Shown here in pieces: positions 8,401-17,262 of a DNA stretch of 38,903 nt. The DNA lies in assembly GCA_020846145.1 (NCBI GenBank), contig JADLEL010000140.1:1-38903 (forward strand), in the 5' to 3' direction. The translations under genes and the position numbers were made by a program. The notes under the pieces are model-generated. The model saw only the letters and a list, made by a program, of their open reading frames with translations, was not told where the DNA came from and made no database searches. Each line of letters starts with the position of its first letter. The first letter of the stretch is position 1. This stretch comes from Pirellulales bacterium (GTDB taxonomy: Bacteria > Planctomycetota > Planctomycetia > Pirellulales > Thermoguttaceae).

Positions 8401-10744
8401 GCATCAGTTCGATCACCTCGGCAAGCACTTGGGCCGGGGAACAGGCGATGCGTTCGACGTCCAGTTTGCGGGCTTCGATTTTGGAAAGGTCCAGGATGTC
8501 GTTGATCAATTCGAGCAAGTGCCGGCCGTTCCGCTGGATCGTGCGAATCGCCGCGGCGCGTTCCGGCGACGCGCGGTCGATTTCCGGCTCTTCGAGGAGG
8601 CTTTCGGCAAATCCCAAAATGGCCGTGATGGGCGTGCGGATTTCGTGGCTCATATTCGCCAGGAATTCGCTCTTGGCGCGGGTCGCCGATTCCGCAAGCC
8701 GATTCGATGCTTCCAACGAACGATTGGAGGATTCCAGCGCGGCGGCGTACATCTCCAGTTCCGCTTTTGATCGCCGCAGCGATTCCTCCATCTGTATGCG
8801 GACCAGCGCCACGCCGATGCTCGCGCCAATGCCCTCGAAAAAGCGCACCGAGTCGAGCGTGAAACGATCTTTTTTCCGATCGTTGAGCTGCAGCAAGCCG
8901 ACGATGGCGTGATTCGAGCGGATGGGAACGAGGGCCAGGGAGCGGAAACCTTCGCGCACGCAGCGGTTTCGCGGATGAAGGCGCGGATCGCGCTCGGCGG
9001 GGAGGTCCAGCAGCGGCATCGAGTCGTTGGTCCAGAAACTTCCATTGGCCGTGAACAGGGGGCTTGCCGGATCGGTTCGGCCCGAAATGACCAGGCCGCA
9101 CGTGCATTCCAGGCCGGCGCGGCCGTCGTCATCCCGGCAGATTTCGCCGTTTTGGTTTCGAACGGCCAGCGAATTTTCCGCGAGCAGAAAATCGCGGGAA
9201 AATCCGTCCGACGCGAAATAAGGGAAGTCATCCTCATTATTTTGCAGGCGAATGCCGACCGCGTCGAAGCCGGTTTTCGACTTGATCGCCGTGAGTATTT
9301 TTTCGATGGACTGGGACAAGTCGGTCGGATCGTTCAGAATGCCCATGATCTCCGCCGAAAGTTCCTGGCGGTTTTGCATTTCTTTCTGATCGGTGATGTC
9401 GCGGAGTATGCCCACGGCGTGCCACTCGCCGCGGAGCGAAACCGCCGACAGCGACAGGGCGATCGCGATCTCGCGGCCGTCCTTCCGCCGGGCGGAGAAT
9501 TCGACCGTTTTGCCGATAATTTCACCGCGGCCCGTGCGGACGAATTCGGGCATTGCCGCGAGGTGGGCCGCGCGGTGTCGTTCGGTTGCAATGAGGGCGT
9601 GCAGTTCCTTTCCCATCGCCTCGTCGTTGCGGTAGCCCAGGATCGACTCGGCCCTGGGATTCCAATAGCGGACGCGGCCTTGGGAGTCCATCATCAGGAT
9701 GGCGTCCTGGGCCGAATCGGCCACGGCCTTCATGCAGGAATCGCTCTCGCTCTTCCGCCGGTAGAGGTCGAGGCGTTGCCGCTCCCAATAAACGATCATC
9801 GCAGCGGCGACGCCGAACAATAGCGCGCCGGTGAAAAGGACCGTCGGCCAGAGCAGCTTGCGCATCGGCGCGAACGCTTCCGCGGCGTCGATCTTCGCCA
9901 CGATAAACCACGGCGAATCGGGCACGGCTTGCACGAACGCCAGCACGGGCACGCCCCGGTAATCGATCCCTTCGACGAAGCCTCGAACGCCGCGGGCCGC
10001 TTTCACCGCCGGGAGATCGGCGTCGTTGAGGGAAGGGCGCAGCGTCAAGGCCGTGCCCTTGCGGAACTTGAGTTCGTTCAGAAGTACGGCTTCGTCGCCA
10101 TCCCGGCGGATCAGCAGGGTTTCGGCCGTTTTGGCGGGCGTCGGCCAGCGTTGGATGTAGGGGTAGAGGTACGCTTCGGGATCGATCCTGATCCGCAAAA
10201 CGCCGAGCGGCCGGCCGCCGGCCTGCCCGTCGAGTATCGGCACGAAAAGGCAAAGAAAAACTTTATTCGTGCGATCCTCCGGGCAAAAGTCGCCGAAGAT
10301 CGGTTTGCCGGAGCGCAAGGATTCGCGGGACATCCGAAGCGCAAGCGCGGAGTGCGGTTCTTGCGTCTCCGGAACCGACATCCACGCATGGCACGAAGCG
10401 TCGAGCAGACTGATTCGATCGTATTTTTCGGTAGCCTGGAAATGGCCGATCCAGGTTCGAAGTTCTTCTCGAAGAGGCAAGTCTTGCGGCCGTTCGAGGC
10501 AGTGCCGCAGCAGCGTCGAAAAAGCGTCGTTCTTGTGGAAAAAGCCGGCTCCCTCCAGGAAATCGTTCCGCCACATCGAAAGTTCGCTCGCCTTGAGTCC
10601 GGCGACGGCGGCAAGGAGGTGCTTTGCATCGGTTCGACAACTTTCCCGCTGGGCGCTATAGAGGAGGCAACCCGCCGCGACGATGCCGGCGGCCACGACC
10701 GCGAAAACCAGCAGCAGCAAGGGGAGGGTAAATCTACGTTTCAT
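5480..10744 (-). CDS. Hybrid histidine kinase with GGDEF and CBS domains
   Basis: A 1754-residue membrane signalling protein. Domains in order: a membrane helix (about 8-30), a periplasmic sensor of Cache-like size (about 31-295), a second helix (about 298-318), PAS (about 340-455), GAF (about 470-655), HisKA with phospho-acceptor His700 (NMSHEIRTP), HATPase (LVGNAIKF near 818, GGTGLGL near 882), receiver 1 with Asp1011 (VLMDMQMPVVDG), Hpt with His1148 (LAHQLKGAAGS), receiver 2 with Asp1274, and diguanylate cyclase with GGEEF at 1433-1437. The RxxD product-inhibition site at 1424-1427 has the expected five-residue spacing. Two CBS motifs (about 1542-1655) and a tail of about 95 residues follow. 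The core catalytic motifs listed look intact, so one polypeptide could relay phosphate and make cyclic di-GMP. No partner response regulator is adjacent. The joining of all these domains in one frame is unusual but there is no sign of a frameshift. Confidence 0.95.
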   Translation of the reverse strand: MKRRFTLPLLLLVFAVVAAGIVAAGCLLYSAQRESCRTDAKHLLAAVAGLKASELSMWRNDFLEGAGFFHKNDAFSTLLRHCLERPQDLPLREELRTWIGHFQATEKYDRISLLDASCHAWMSVPETQEPHSALALRMSRESLRSGKPIFGDFCPEDRTNKVFLCLFVPILDGQAGGRPLGVLRIRIDPEAYLYPYIQRWPTPAKTAETLLIRRDGDEAVLLNELKFRKGTALTLRPSLNDADLPAVKAARGVRGFVEGIDYRGVPVLAFVQAVPDSPWFIVAKIDAAEAFAPMRKLLWPTVLFTGALLFGVAAAMIVYWERQRLDLYRRKSESDSCMKAVADSAQDAILMMDSQGRVRYWNPRAESILGYRNDEAMGKELHALIATERHRAAHLAAMPEFVRTGRGEIIGKTVEFSARRKDGREIAIALSLSAVSLRGEWHAVGILRDITDQKEMQNRQELSAEIMGILNDPTDLSQSIEKILTAIKSKTGFDAVGIRLQNNEDDFPYFASDGFSRDFLLAENSLAVRNQNGEICRDDDGRAGLECTCGLVISGRTDPASPLFTANGSFWTNDSMPLLDLPAERDPRLHPRNRCVREGFRSLALVPIRSNHAIVGLLQLNDRKKDRFTLDSVRFFEGIGASIGVALVRIQMEESLRRSKAELEMYAAALESSNRSLEASNRLAESATRAKSEFLANMSHEIRTPITAILGFAESLLEEPEIDRASPERAAAIRTIQRNGRHLLELINDILDLSKIEARKLDVERIACSPAQVLAEVIELMRIRADAKNLPLTLECVGDIPQSIQTDPLRLRQILINLVGNAIKFTEKGSVKVVARMTRNPEISARLQIDVIDTGIGLTPEQISNLFKPFNQADSSTTRKYGGTGLGLNISKRLAEMLGGEISVESAPGEGSTFRVAIDPGPIEGIPTIKTIVQASLPDKSPTALPALPDKIALHGRILLAEDGPDNQRLIGHFLKQAGADATVVENGRLAVEQAMLARERGMPFDVVLMDMQMPVVDGYTAARELRAQGYAGPIVALTAHALADDREKCLEAGCDDYVPKPIDRQKLLSAVAEWAGRGRAADHSETAIAGNRPNRSLPSVSIHSRLAGEPDLGDLIDLFVREMPSRIEALETQAEARDWNELSRLAHQLKGAAGSYGFDEITKFAARLESAAGEARNEEEIRAALEELPSLCRRVRSGAPRAEERRESPDPLRCDFLQAPFTSKVLLVDDDPAMLRLISTWLVQAGFAVQTAADGLEALQSLERDCPDFLIADWEMPHLDGLELCRRMRRLPLPHYVYTLILTGKSTPEEMIEGLKNGADDFFVKPVSQELLLARLLAGKRVVELDRRLNAAANTDGLTGLMTQRMFHEILGKEWHRSKRLRLPLSCVMVDLDFFKRINDLHGHPAGDHVLKAVAALMAENTRASDSLCRYGGEEFCALLPDTGEEAAAAWAERVRGALAALRIARDGESLRINGSFGVAQCSDDDQTPERLIDRADQALLAAKQSGRDRVVRYRALDDSDELSIDRDPHAELFDGLEARHVMTPIVLCLREEETIGRAAEYFLRSRINSTPVIDGEGKLAGMISEKDLMAALVSLDNWRVPVREVMKPNVIAYEEDAPVRMIYEFLCRVSIRRVVIVKDGRPTGSISRATLLRWFRNLVVGKGLVEHECVLPPDPENDPLRSKERLAETARQVAREATNLLRDFQRDDEDLMQHVLGGATAIQELAYDLLAYARYAAADRAPASATEGSGLE

Positions 10745-10810
10745 GCCGAGCCGTTCTTTCCCGTTTCGGAGACGTTCCCCCGTCGTTCGACAATCGTAAA
10801 ATGACGGAGT

Positions 10811-10867
10811 GTTGGGATGGCAGTTGTACCGCCATCCCCGGGGCGACAGTACAACTATCGCCCCAAC
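10811..10867. repeat. Twin hairpins with complementary loops
   Basis: Hairpin 1 has arms gggatggc (10814-10821) and gccatccc (10831-10838), with loop agttgtacc. Hairpin 2 has arms ggggcga (10840-10846) and tcgcccc (10858-10864), with loop cagtacaacta. The loop core agttgtac is the exact complement of gtacaact in the other loop. The whole stretch, framed by gttggg and ccccaac, is also one long imperfect palindrome. It can therefore fold as two hairpins or as a single stem. It lies 70 bases upstream of the kinase gene. Confidence 0.75.
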
Positions 10868-11164
10868 ATGAACCTGTCAATTTGTATTTGTCGGACCATT
10901 AGTCGTCCGACGCGATATCCGCGGGGATTCGTCGCCGCGATTCGAGGGGCGAATTTCCGCGGGTCAATCGCCGCAATCGAACTCGGCGGCACGGCGCGCC
11001 GGGAGCGCGATCTCGCCCCACGCAAATATAGGATGCGAATGCCCCGAATGCACGTTTCGGACGGGTTGGATAATGCTCCCGAAAACGCCGAATATGCGGC
11101 ATATCCGGCCCTTGGGGAACCGATTACCGAATGATTCCGGCGTTAACCGGGATTATTCATACAT

Positions 11165-11221
11165 TGTAGAAGCGGCATCCTGCCGCATTTTAGGCAAAAG
11201 CGGCAAGATGCCGCTTCCACA
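11165..11221. repeat. Inverted repeat (gaagcggcatc type)
   Basis: Bases 11165-11191 and 11196-11221 are inverted copies containing gaagcggcatcctgccgc, with few mismatches. It lies in the 589-base gap between the kinase gene and cheW, which otherwise holds only the twin hairpins and the next stem; no gene was recognised there. Confidence 0.7.
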
Positions 11222-11229
11222 AATCGAAC

Positions 11230-11256
11230 GGGGAAGCGGAAATAAACCGCTTCCCC
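11230..11256 (-). terminator. Perfect ten-base stem downstream of cheW
   Basis: ggggaagcgg and ccgcttcccc pair perfectly around a seven-base loop, about 80 bases past the cheW stop. There is no U run on the minus strand, so it may stabilise or end the cheW transcript, or be a repeat only. Confidence 0.4.
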
Positions 11257-11333
11257 GCCGCCGGATCATATAATGGCCCATTCAAGCGGATCGGGAGCCG
11301 GGATTTCCGGCGCGATCGGCTTCATTCATGTTT

Positions 11334-11849
11334 TTACCCGGCGTAAGCGGCCGAGAGCAATTCGTCGGTCGCTTCGTTGCCCAGGATCCGGTCGATATCC
11401 AACAAGATCAAGAGCTGTTTGTCGAGTTTGACCAGCCCGGTGATGTATTCCTTGCCGAGGCTGGCGATGGTCGGGGGCGGCGGCGCGATCTGCTCGTGCT
11501 TCACCCGCAACACTTCGCTGACGGCATCGACCATGATGCCGATCGTCTTGCCGCCCGCCTGCAGCACCATGATCCGGCTTTCGTCGGACTGCTCGCCTTC
11601 GGACAAGCCGAACAGGGCGCGGAGGTCGATCACCGGAATGACGGAGCTTCGCAGGTTGATCAACCCCTTAACGTAATGCGGCGTTTGCGGAATCTTGGTG
11701 ATTTCGGAGATCAAGATGATCTCGCGGACCTTGGTGATCTCGATGCCGTATATTTCCTTGGCCAACTGGAAGCTGACCAACTGCATCGTGCCGTGAACTT
11801 CGGAGAGGTTGTTCTCCAAGGTATTTTTGCGTTCTGCCACGGTGGACAT
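11334..11849 (-). CDS. cheW: Chemotaxis coupling protein CheW
   Basis: A 171-residue CheW-like protein that would couple chemoreceptors to a CheA kinase in the receptor array. It has the CheW fold signature through its length: VSFQLAKEIYGIEITKVREI near residue 25, then YVKGLINLRSSVIPVIDLR, and a C-terminal half ending in KLDKQLLILLDIDRIL. It lies 75 bases downstream of a chemoreceptor gene on the same strand, so the two are probably co-transcribed. The ATG at 11849 was chosen because aaggag ends nine bases before it; the ATG at 11858 directly abuts that site and is a poor start. No cheA, cheB, cheR or cheY is present in the window. Confidence 0.95.
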   Translation of the reverse strand: MSTVAERKNTLENNLSEVHGTMQLVSFQLAKEIYGIEITKVREIILISEITKIPQTPHYVKGLINLRSSVIPVIDLRALFGLSEGEQSDESRIMVLQAGGKTIGIMVDAVSEVLRVKHEQIAPPPPTIASLGKEYITGLVKLDKQLLILLDIDRILGNEATDELLSAAYAG

Positions 11850-11858
11850 GATGGGCAT

Positions 11859-11864
11859 CTCCTT
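11859..11864 (-). promoter_or_regulatory. Ribosome binding site of cheW
   Basis: On the minus strand aaggag occupies these bases. It is nine bases from the ATG at 11849 and zero bases from the ATG at 11858, which decides for the shorter protein. Confidence 0.75.
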
Positions 11865-11924
11865 ATGGACAACCCCTGGGCGGACGCCGCGAAGCGACCG
11901 CCCCAGGTTGTCGCGAAGTTGAAA

Positions 11925-14240
11925 TTAGTGGGTTGCGACCGCAGCGCGGCCGGACGTCATATTTCCGCCGACGTTGAACTCGCCGACCAATTCCCGAAGG
12001 GCCGTGGCTTGCGCGCCCAGTTGCTCGCTGCTCGAGGCCATTTCTTCGCTGCCGGCCGCCGATTGCTCGGTAACCTGCGCGATGCTTTGAATGGCCTTCG
12101 ACACTTCCTGGGCGTTGGCCGCCTGTTGGACGGTGGCCGCGGCGATTTCGGCGATTTTCGCCGCCGTGGCCTCCGCCGCGGCAATGATCTGCTTCAAGGA
12201 GTCGCCGGTCTGGTCGCTGAGTTGCGCGCCTTCCTCGACGCGCTGGGTCGATTCCTTGATGAGCGTCGAGATTTCGCGGGCGGCCTGATTCGAGCGTTCC
12301 GCCAGCTTGCGGACTTCGTCGGCCACCACGGCGAATCCCATGCCGTGTTCGCCGGCGCGGGCCGCTTCGATGGCGGCGTTCAAGGCCAAGAGGTTCGTCT
12401 GGCTGGCGATTTCCGAGATCACCTGAATGATCTCGCTGATCTGCTGCGAGCTGGTGCGGATCATCTCCATCGACTCGACCGATTTCTGCACCGCCTTGCC
12501 CCCCTCTTCGGCCAACTGATTGGCCTCGCCGGCCACCTTCGTGGCCTGGGTGGCGTTTTCCTTGACCGCATCGACCGAGCGGGCCAGCTCTTCGATGGAG
12601 GCCGACATCTCTTCGACGCCGGAGCTTTGCGTCTGCGCGCCCGAGGCCAGGGTCTGCGAACTCTCGGCGATGACCCGCGCCCCTTCGGCGAATTGGTTCG
12701 CGCTCTCGCCGATCTGCTCGATCGCGCCGCGCATGTTCTTCACCACCTCGTTCACGTTGTCGCGAAGCTCGCCGAAAACGCCGGGGTAGTTCTTTTCCAC
12801 GGCGGTCGAGAAATCCTTGGCGGCCATGCGTTTGAGAACCTCGCCGATTTCCCGCACGGGGACGATAAACGCTTCCATGGTCGCATTGACGGTGCGAATC
12901 ATCTCGCGGTAGCTGCCCTGGACTTTCGACTCGTCGCCGCGGGCATCCAGGTCGCCTTCGGCCACCTTCCGGACGGCGGTTCCGGCATTCAGCAAGGCAT
13001 TGATCGATTCGATGCACTGGTTCAAATTATTCTTGAGATCGTTGAAGTCGCCGCGGTAATTGTCGGTGATTTTCGCGGGGATATCGCCCTTGGAAATCCG
13101 ATCCACATACTCGGCGGATACGTTCAACGGACCGATCACGGCATCCAACGTGTCGTTGACCCCTTGGATGATCTTGCGGAAATCGCCGTGATGTTTCGAG
13201 GCGTCGGCGCGGGTGGAAAGTTTTCCCTCCACGGCGGCCTGCGAGAGCATCCCCGCGTCGGAAATCATGCCGTTCACGGCGTCGATGCACTGATTGAGGT
13301 TGTTCTTGATTTCGTTGAAGTCGCCGTTGTAGCTGTCGGCGATCTTCGGCGGGATGTCGCCCTTGGAAATGCGATCGACGTACTCCGCCGAGACCATCAG
13401 CGGTCCGACGACCGCGTCCAGCGTGGCGTTCACGCCCGTTACGATGGGCCGAAATTCCAGGCTGACCAGATCGGAATTGCCGCGCGTTTGCAGCTTGCCC
13501 TCCACGGCGGCCTGCGACAAGCGGACGGCTTCGCCGATCAGGGCCTTCAGCACCTTGCCGATGCTCTTGGAAAGAAAAATCCCCAAGCCCAGCATCAATA
13601 CCGAGCCTGCGCCAATGGCGACGAACATCAAGGTGATCGATTGCGAGGAGTCGTCCGCCGCTTGCTTCACCGCATCCGCGCCCACCTCGGAGTTGATTTT
13701 GATGATGTCGTTCAGCAGCGATTCGACGGCGGTGAAGGACTGCCATTTCGCGCCCTGCGCCAATTTGGCCGCGGCATCGTAAGCCGCCTCTTCGACGGAG
13801 GCGTCGGCCTTGCGGACCTTCTCCCATTCTCGAGTCAAGCGGAGAAACTCCTCGTGATCGCGTTTCCAGGCGCTCCAGGCGGGAACGAACTCTTTCCACT
13901 TGGCCGCCTCTTCCACCGTTTGGGGCAGCGGCTCGTAAATCTTCCAGCCCTTGTCGGCGCGGTCGAATGCCTCATTCATCCGCGCGATGCGCTTTTGTCG
14001 GTCCGCGTCGTCGAGAGCTTTGCACAACAGCATATTCTCCGCGGCGAGAATCGTCTTCTGGGAATCGCTGAGCATGAACAGGCCTTCGAGGCTCGGCATC
14101 CGCACCGCGCCGATTTCGGTAATGTGCCCGCTGAGTTTATTGATGCCTCGGTAGCCGACCACGCCCACCACCGCCGTGATGGCGATGGCAAATCCAAACC
14201 CTACGAGAATCTTGGTTCCGGTTTTCATCTTGGCGAACAT
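11925..14240 (-). CDS. Methyl-accepting chemotaxis protein with repeated HAMP-like units
   Basis: A 771-residue inner-membrane chemoreceptor. A membrane helix (about 8-30) is followed by a periplasmic helical sensor of four-helix-bundle size, a second helix (about 200-222), a long linker, and the signalling domain with its conserved hairpin ([18 protein letters not shown], near 610). The linker holds two near-identical units of about 90 residues, each with [24 protein letters not shown] and KNNLNQCI, then a diverged third unit. They read as stacked HAMP-like modules. The ATG at 14240 has ggag six bases upstream; an in-frame TTG at 14252 is less likely. It pairs with the downstream cheW. The stimulus cannot be told from sequence. 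Confidence 0.94.
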   Translation of the reverse strand: MFAKMKTGTKILVGFGFAIAITAVVGVVGYRGINKLSGHITEIGAVRMPSLEGLFMLSDSQKTILAAENMLLCKALDDADRQKRIARMNEAFDRADKGWKIYEPLPQTVEEAAKWKEFVPAWSAWKRDHEEFLRLTREWEKVRKADASVEEAAYDAAAKLAQGAKWQSFTAVESLLNDIIKINSEVGADAVKQAADDSSQSITLMFVAIGAGSVLMLGLGIFLSKSIGKVLKALIGEAVRLSQAAVEGKLQTRGNSDLVSLEFRPIVTGVNATLDAVVGPLMVSAEYVDRISKGDIPPKIADSYNGDFNEIKNNLNQCIDAVNGMISDAGMLSQAAVEGKLSTRADASKHHGDFRKIIQGVNDTLDAVIGPLNVSAEYVDRISKGDIPAKITDNYRGDFNDLKNNLNQCIESINALLNAGTAVRKVAEGDLDARGDESKVQGSYREMIRTVNATMEAFIVPVREIGEVLKRMAAKDFSTAVEKNYPGVFGELRDNVNEVVKNMRGAIEQIGESANQFAEGARVIAESSQTLASGAQTQSSGVEEMSASIEELARSVDAVKENATQATKVAGEANQLAEEGGKAVQKSVESMEMIRTSSQQISEIIQVISEIASQTNLLALNAAIEAARAGEHGMGFAVVADEVRKLAERSNQAAREISTLIKESTQRVEEGAQLSDQTGDSLKQIIAAAEATAAKIAEIAAATVQQAANAQEVSKAIQSIAQVTEQSAAGSEEMASSSEQLGAQATALRELVGEFNVGGNMTSGRAAVATH

Positions 14241-14246
14241 TCGTTT

Positions 14247-14250
14247 CTCC
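14247..14250 (-). promoter_or_regulatory. Ribosome binding site of the chemoreceptor gene
   Basis: ggag on the minus strand lies six bases from the ATG at 14240 and inside the codons that a TTG start at 14252 would use. This favours the ATG. Confidence 0.6.
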
Positions 14251-14618
14251 AATAGTACGGGGTGCGCAGAAAGGTAAATGGTTTACAATTGCACGAAATC
14301 GTTCCGGCAGGCTGCAGAAGGTTTTCGTTAAACGCAAATTGACTAGTAATGAATAGGTTGCGATTCTCGTTTGTCAAATGGCGTCTTCGGAACCGAGCCG
14401 ATCGAGGACCCTTTGAACGCGGAAGCATTCAAATTTCGCAAGAATTCGAGCTGCAAAGAATTCGCGTCCGGGGATTCCCCGCACCAAGCCACCAAAATTC
14501 CCTGGGCAGGCAAGGATTTAACCCGGCATTCGGCAGCGACGCGGTAATGATTACTGGACTTGTCTAGTTATTTTGCTTTTTTTCGTTGTCCGATTTCCAG
14601 CGAGTCGAGGGGAGCGAT
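14251..14618. other. Gene-free gap, nothing recognised
   Basis: No reading frame with recognisable content, no RNA gene and no clear terminator was seen. Bases near 14586-14610 (tgtccgatttccagcgagtc) are a diverged relative of the palindrome arm at the left edge. Confidence 0.5.
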
Positions 14619-16007
14619 TCAAAGCAAATGCCGGGCCTTCACTTCCAAGTAGCGGTTGATGAGCGGGGCGGTCATTTGTTCCGGGAAGACGTCGAGGGCG
14701 AGAACGCCTTGGCGCTTGAGGTCGCCGAGGACTTGATGACGCCAGAGGAGGATGTCGGCGGCGGCGGCGGCGCGCCACAGTTGCTTTTCCTGGGGGTGCT
14801 CGACTTCGACGGCATTGAAGAGGGTGCGGTCGCGGAGCAGCACGCCCAGCGGCAGGTGGCGGCCGACGAGGTTGCTCAGGTAGCGGTCGATCTGCGTGGA
14901 GTTGACATCGTCGATCACGTTCGTTACCAGGATCACTAGCGACCGCTTGCGGCAATGGGAAGCGAGGTAGCGGAAGGCTAGATCGTAGCGCGATTCGGCA
15001 AGTTGCGGGAAGCGGTCGTAGGAGGCGTGCAGCAGGCGGTTCATCTGGTTCATGCCGCCGCGCAAGGGGACGTAGTTGTGGATTTCGTCGGAGAAGGTCA
15101 TCATGCCGACCGAATCGCCCTGGCGCAGGGCCACGTAGCTGAGCATGAGCATGGCGTTTAAGGAATGGTCGAGCAGGCTCAGTCCGGCGGCCTGGTTGGT
15201 CATCATCCGCCCGCAATCGATGAGGAAAATAATCCGCTGGCTCTGGCTGGCTTGGTAATCGCGAACGGTGAGCTTCTGCCGCCGCGCGGTGGTGCGCCAG
15301 TCGATGTGCTTGTGGTTGTCGTCGATGGCGTAGTCGCGGAGCCGCTCGAACTCGTTGTCCTGGCCGACGCGGCGGGTCTTCCGCACGCCCAAAAGGCTCA
15401 GACGATTGGTGCGGGCCAAGAGCGCGTAGTGGGCAAGTTGCTTCATGTCGGGATAGACGCTAATTCTCGAGGCCCGCGGGTAAACGAGCAACCGCCGCCA
15501 GAAGCCGAACCGGCTGGCGACGCTCAAATACAGGTTGTCGATCGTGAACGCCCCGCGGCGGTTGGGGCGCAAGAGATATTCCAGCCCCAAACGGCAGCGG
15601 GCGGCGATGGTGCGCTCGAATTCGGCCGGTTCGGGATTCAGTTCGCCGGAAACGCCGTCGCGGAGGAGGATCGCATAATCCCGCGTCGAGAGATTCACCA
15701 AGGTCAGCTTGACTTGATGCGGTTTCTTGAGCGAGGCGATACGGCCGGTTTCGCGTTCGATTTCGAACATCTTTTTACGCGGCAGCATGAAAAGATCGGC
15801 GGTGATGAATAGCACGATAAAGATATCGACGGCCAGCACCAGCCAGAGCGCCGGCTCGAAGAGGAACAGAGCGAAGCTAATCAGTCCGGGCGCGAGCGCG
15901 AGGAAGATCAACCGCGGCCGGGGATAGATTTTCCCGCCCCACGCGAGCGCGACGAGCGGCAAGGCGACCGCCGCGAGTTTCAGAAGTACGTAGGTTAATG
16001 CGGTCAA
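14619..16007 (-). CDS. DUF58 domain protein with von Willebrand A-like fold
   Basis: A 462-residue protein with two or three membrane helices in the first 75 residues (LLKLAAVALPLVALAWGG and the LFLFEPALWLVLAVDIFIVLF region). The DUF58 signature FERLRDYAIDDNHKHIDWR lies at about 217-235. It is followed by a vWA-like region (IIFLIDCGRMM, then GDSVGMMTFSD). DUF58 proteins are commonly encoded beside MoxR ATPases, and the pair is thought to act in metal- or chaperone-dependent assembly of membrane or secreted proteins; the reaction is unknown. It is the last gene of the seven-gene minus-strand cluster and starts 232 bases after the MoxR stop. Confidence 0.92.
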   Translation of the reverse strand: MTALTYVLLKLAAVALPLVALAWGGKIYPRPRLIFLALAPGLISFALFLFEPALWLVLAVDIFIVLFITADLFMLPRKKMFEIERETGRIASLKKPHQVKLTLVNLSTRDYAILLRDGVSGELNPEPAEFERTIAARCRLGLEYLLRPNRRGAFTIDNLYLSVASRFGFWRRLLVYPRASRISVYPDMKQLAHYALLARTNRLSLLGVRKTRRVGQDNEFERLRDYAIDDNHKHIDWRTTARRQKLTVRDYQASQSQRIIFLIDCGRMMTNQAAGLSLLDHSLNAMLMLSYVALRQGDSVGMMTFSDEIHNYVPLRGGMNQMNRLLHASYDRFPQLAESRYDLAFRYLASHCRKRSLVILVTNVIDDVNSTQIDRYLSNLVGRHLPLGVLLRDRTLFNAVEVEHPQEKQLWRAAAAADILLWRHQVLGDLKRQGVLALDVFPEQMTAPLINRYLEVKARHLL

Positions 16008-16097
16008 AGTCGATCCTTCTCCCTTCTTCGTTCATGGATCGAAGGTGGGTTGGGAATAAGCCGATGATTATCTTAGCCTTGATCCCGATCATCATCA

Positions 16098-16139
16098 CTT
16101 TTATGTAGCCCAGGCGTTTACGCCTGGGCTACATAAAAG
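16098..16139. repeat. Perfect 20-base palindrome
   Basis: Bases 16098-16117 and 16120-16139 are perfect inverted copies with a two-base gap; the centre is gtagcccaggcgtttacgcctgggctac. It lies between the MoxR and DUF58 genes. It probably belongs to a dispersed repeat family and could form a strong hairpin in the transcript. Confidence 0.8.
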
Positions 16140-16239
16140 GCACGTAATTCACCTTGTCTTGTTCACAAAAAGGCCTCAACGACATCGAATATCATTGACA
16201 TTTCTCGTTTGCGAACCTTGTTCGTTCTGCTCCTTTCCC

Positions 16240-17250
16240 CTACAACCTCGGCACTTCCACGGTGCGAATCAGGTCGCCCAAGACTTCATCGACGGCGTGG
16301 CCTTCGACTTCGGCTTCGGCCGAGAGCATCACGCGATGGCGGAGGACGGGCAGGGCGAGTTCCTGGACGTCGTCGGGCACGGCGTAATCGCGGCCGCGGA
16401 AGGCGGCCAGGGTGCGCACGCCTTGCATGAGCGAAAGGCCCGCCCGCGGCGACGCGCCCATGTGAAATTGCGGCCACTGGCGCGTTTGCCGCACGAGGGC
16501 GTTGATGTAGTCGAGCAATTTCGGATCGACGAAAATTTCCGAGTTTTTCCTGGTGATGGCCACGATTTCGGCGGGAGTAGTAACCGTTTTCATCTCGGCC
16601 AGGCGGGCGTCCAACTCGACCTGCATGCCGTGCATGGCCAACACGCGGGCTTCTTCCTCGGCCGTCGGGTAATCGATGACCAGCTTGAACATGAAGCGGT
16701 CCAACTGGGCTTCGGGCAGATTGTACGTGCCTTCGGCTTCGATGGGGTTTTGTGTGGCCAGCACCAAGAACGGGCGCTCGAGCTTGTGGGCCACGCCATC
16801 GACCGTCACGCGGTACTCTTGCATGATTTCCAAAAGCGCGGCGTGCGTTTTCGCGGGCGAGCGGTTGATTTCATCGGCTAAAAGCAGTTGCGTGAAGACC
16901 GGGCCGGGCCGGAAGCGGAACTCCTGCGACTTCATGTCGAAGAGCGGCGCGCCGGTGATGTCGGAGGGCATCAGGTCGGGCGTGAACTGGATGCGGCCGA
17001 ATTGGCACCCCAGCACTTTGCCCATCGCCCGCACGAAAAGCGTTTTCCCCAAGCCGGGCACGCTTTCGATCAGTACGTGGCCGCTCGAAAAGAGCGCGAC
17101 CAGCGTGCCCTGCACGAGTTCCTCCTGGCCGATGAAGATTTTGCGGAGTTCGGCACCGATGCCGTCGAAAAGTTCTTTCGTCGCCGAATGGTTGCCGGAC
17201 GAAGCGGGCTGGGCGACGATGGGCGGAAGAAAATCAGGGGATGCGGTCAT
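16240..17250 (-). CDS. MoxR-family AAA+ ATPase
   Basis: A 336-residue cytoplasmic ATPase. Walker A is SVPGLGKT near residue 62, Walker B is LLLADEINRSPAKT near 125. Sensor 1 follows (LVLATQNPIEAEGTYNLPEAQLDRF), and the arginine and lid regions are normal. MoxR proteins act as chaperone-like ATPases for the maturation of partner proteins, often together with a DUF58/vWA protein such as the next gene. The length is typical. The ATG at 17250 has no clear Shine-Dalgarno site. A GGGGATA heptamer array lies directly upstream. Confidence 0.95.
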   Translation of the reverse strand: MTASPDFLPPIVAQPASSGNHSATKELFDGIGAELRKIFIGQEELVQGTLVALFSSGHVLIESVPGLGKTLFVRAMGKVLGCQFGRIQFTPDLMPSDITGAPLFDMKSQEFRFRPGPVFTQLLLADEINRSPAKTHAALLEIMQEYRVTVDGVAHKLERPFLVLATQNPIEAEGTYNLPEAQLDRFMFKLVIDYPTAEEEARVLAMHGMQVELDARLAEMKTVTTPAEIVAITRKNSEIFVDPKLLDYINALVRQTRQWPQFHMGASPRAGLSLMQGVRTLAAFRGRDYAVPDDVQELALPVLRHRVMLSAEAEVEGHAVDEVLGDLIRTVEVPRL

Positions 17251-17262
17251 GTGCAGGGGGTA

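Noticed and set aside
5949..9107. Other-frame open stretches within the kinase gene, as sign of a frameshift or split gene
   Set aside because: The main frame runs through all domains without a stop and with intact motifs; the others carry Arg/Pro-rich shadow sequence.
11328..14255. A 975-codon open frame on the plus strand
   Set aside because: It is antisense to cheW and the chemoreceptor gene, both of which have clear family motifs. Long antisense frames are expected at this GC content, and the translation shows no known domain.
14440..14540. A possible tRNA in the gap upstream of the chemoreceptor gene
   Set aside because: No acceptor-stem pairing, no GGTTCGAATCC-like T-loop and no cloverleaf could be made on either strand.
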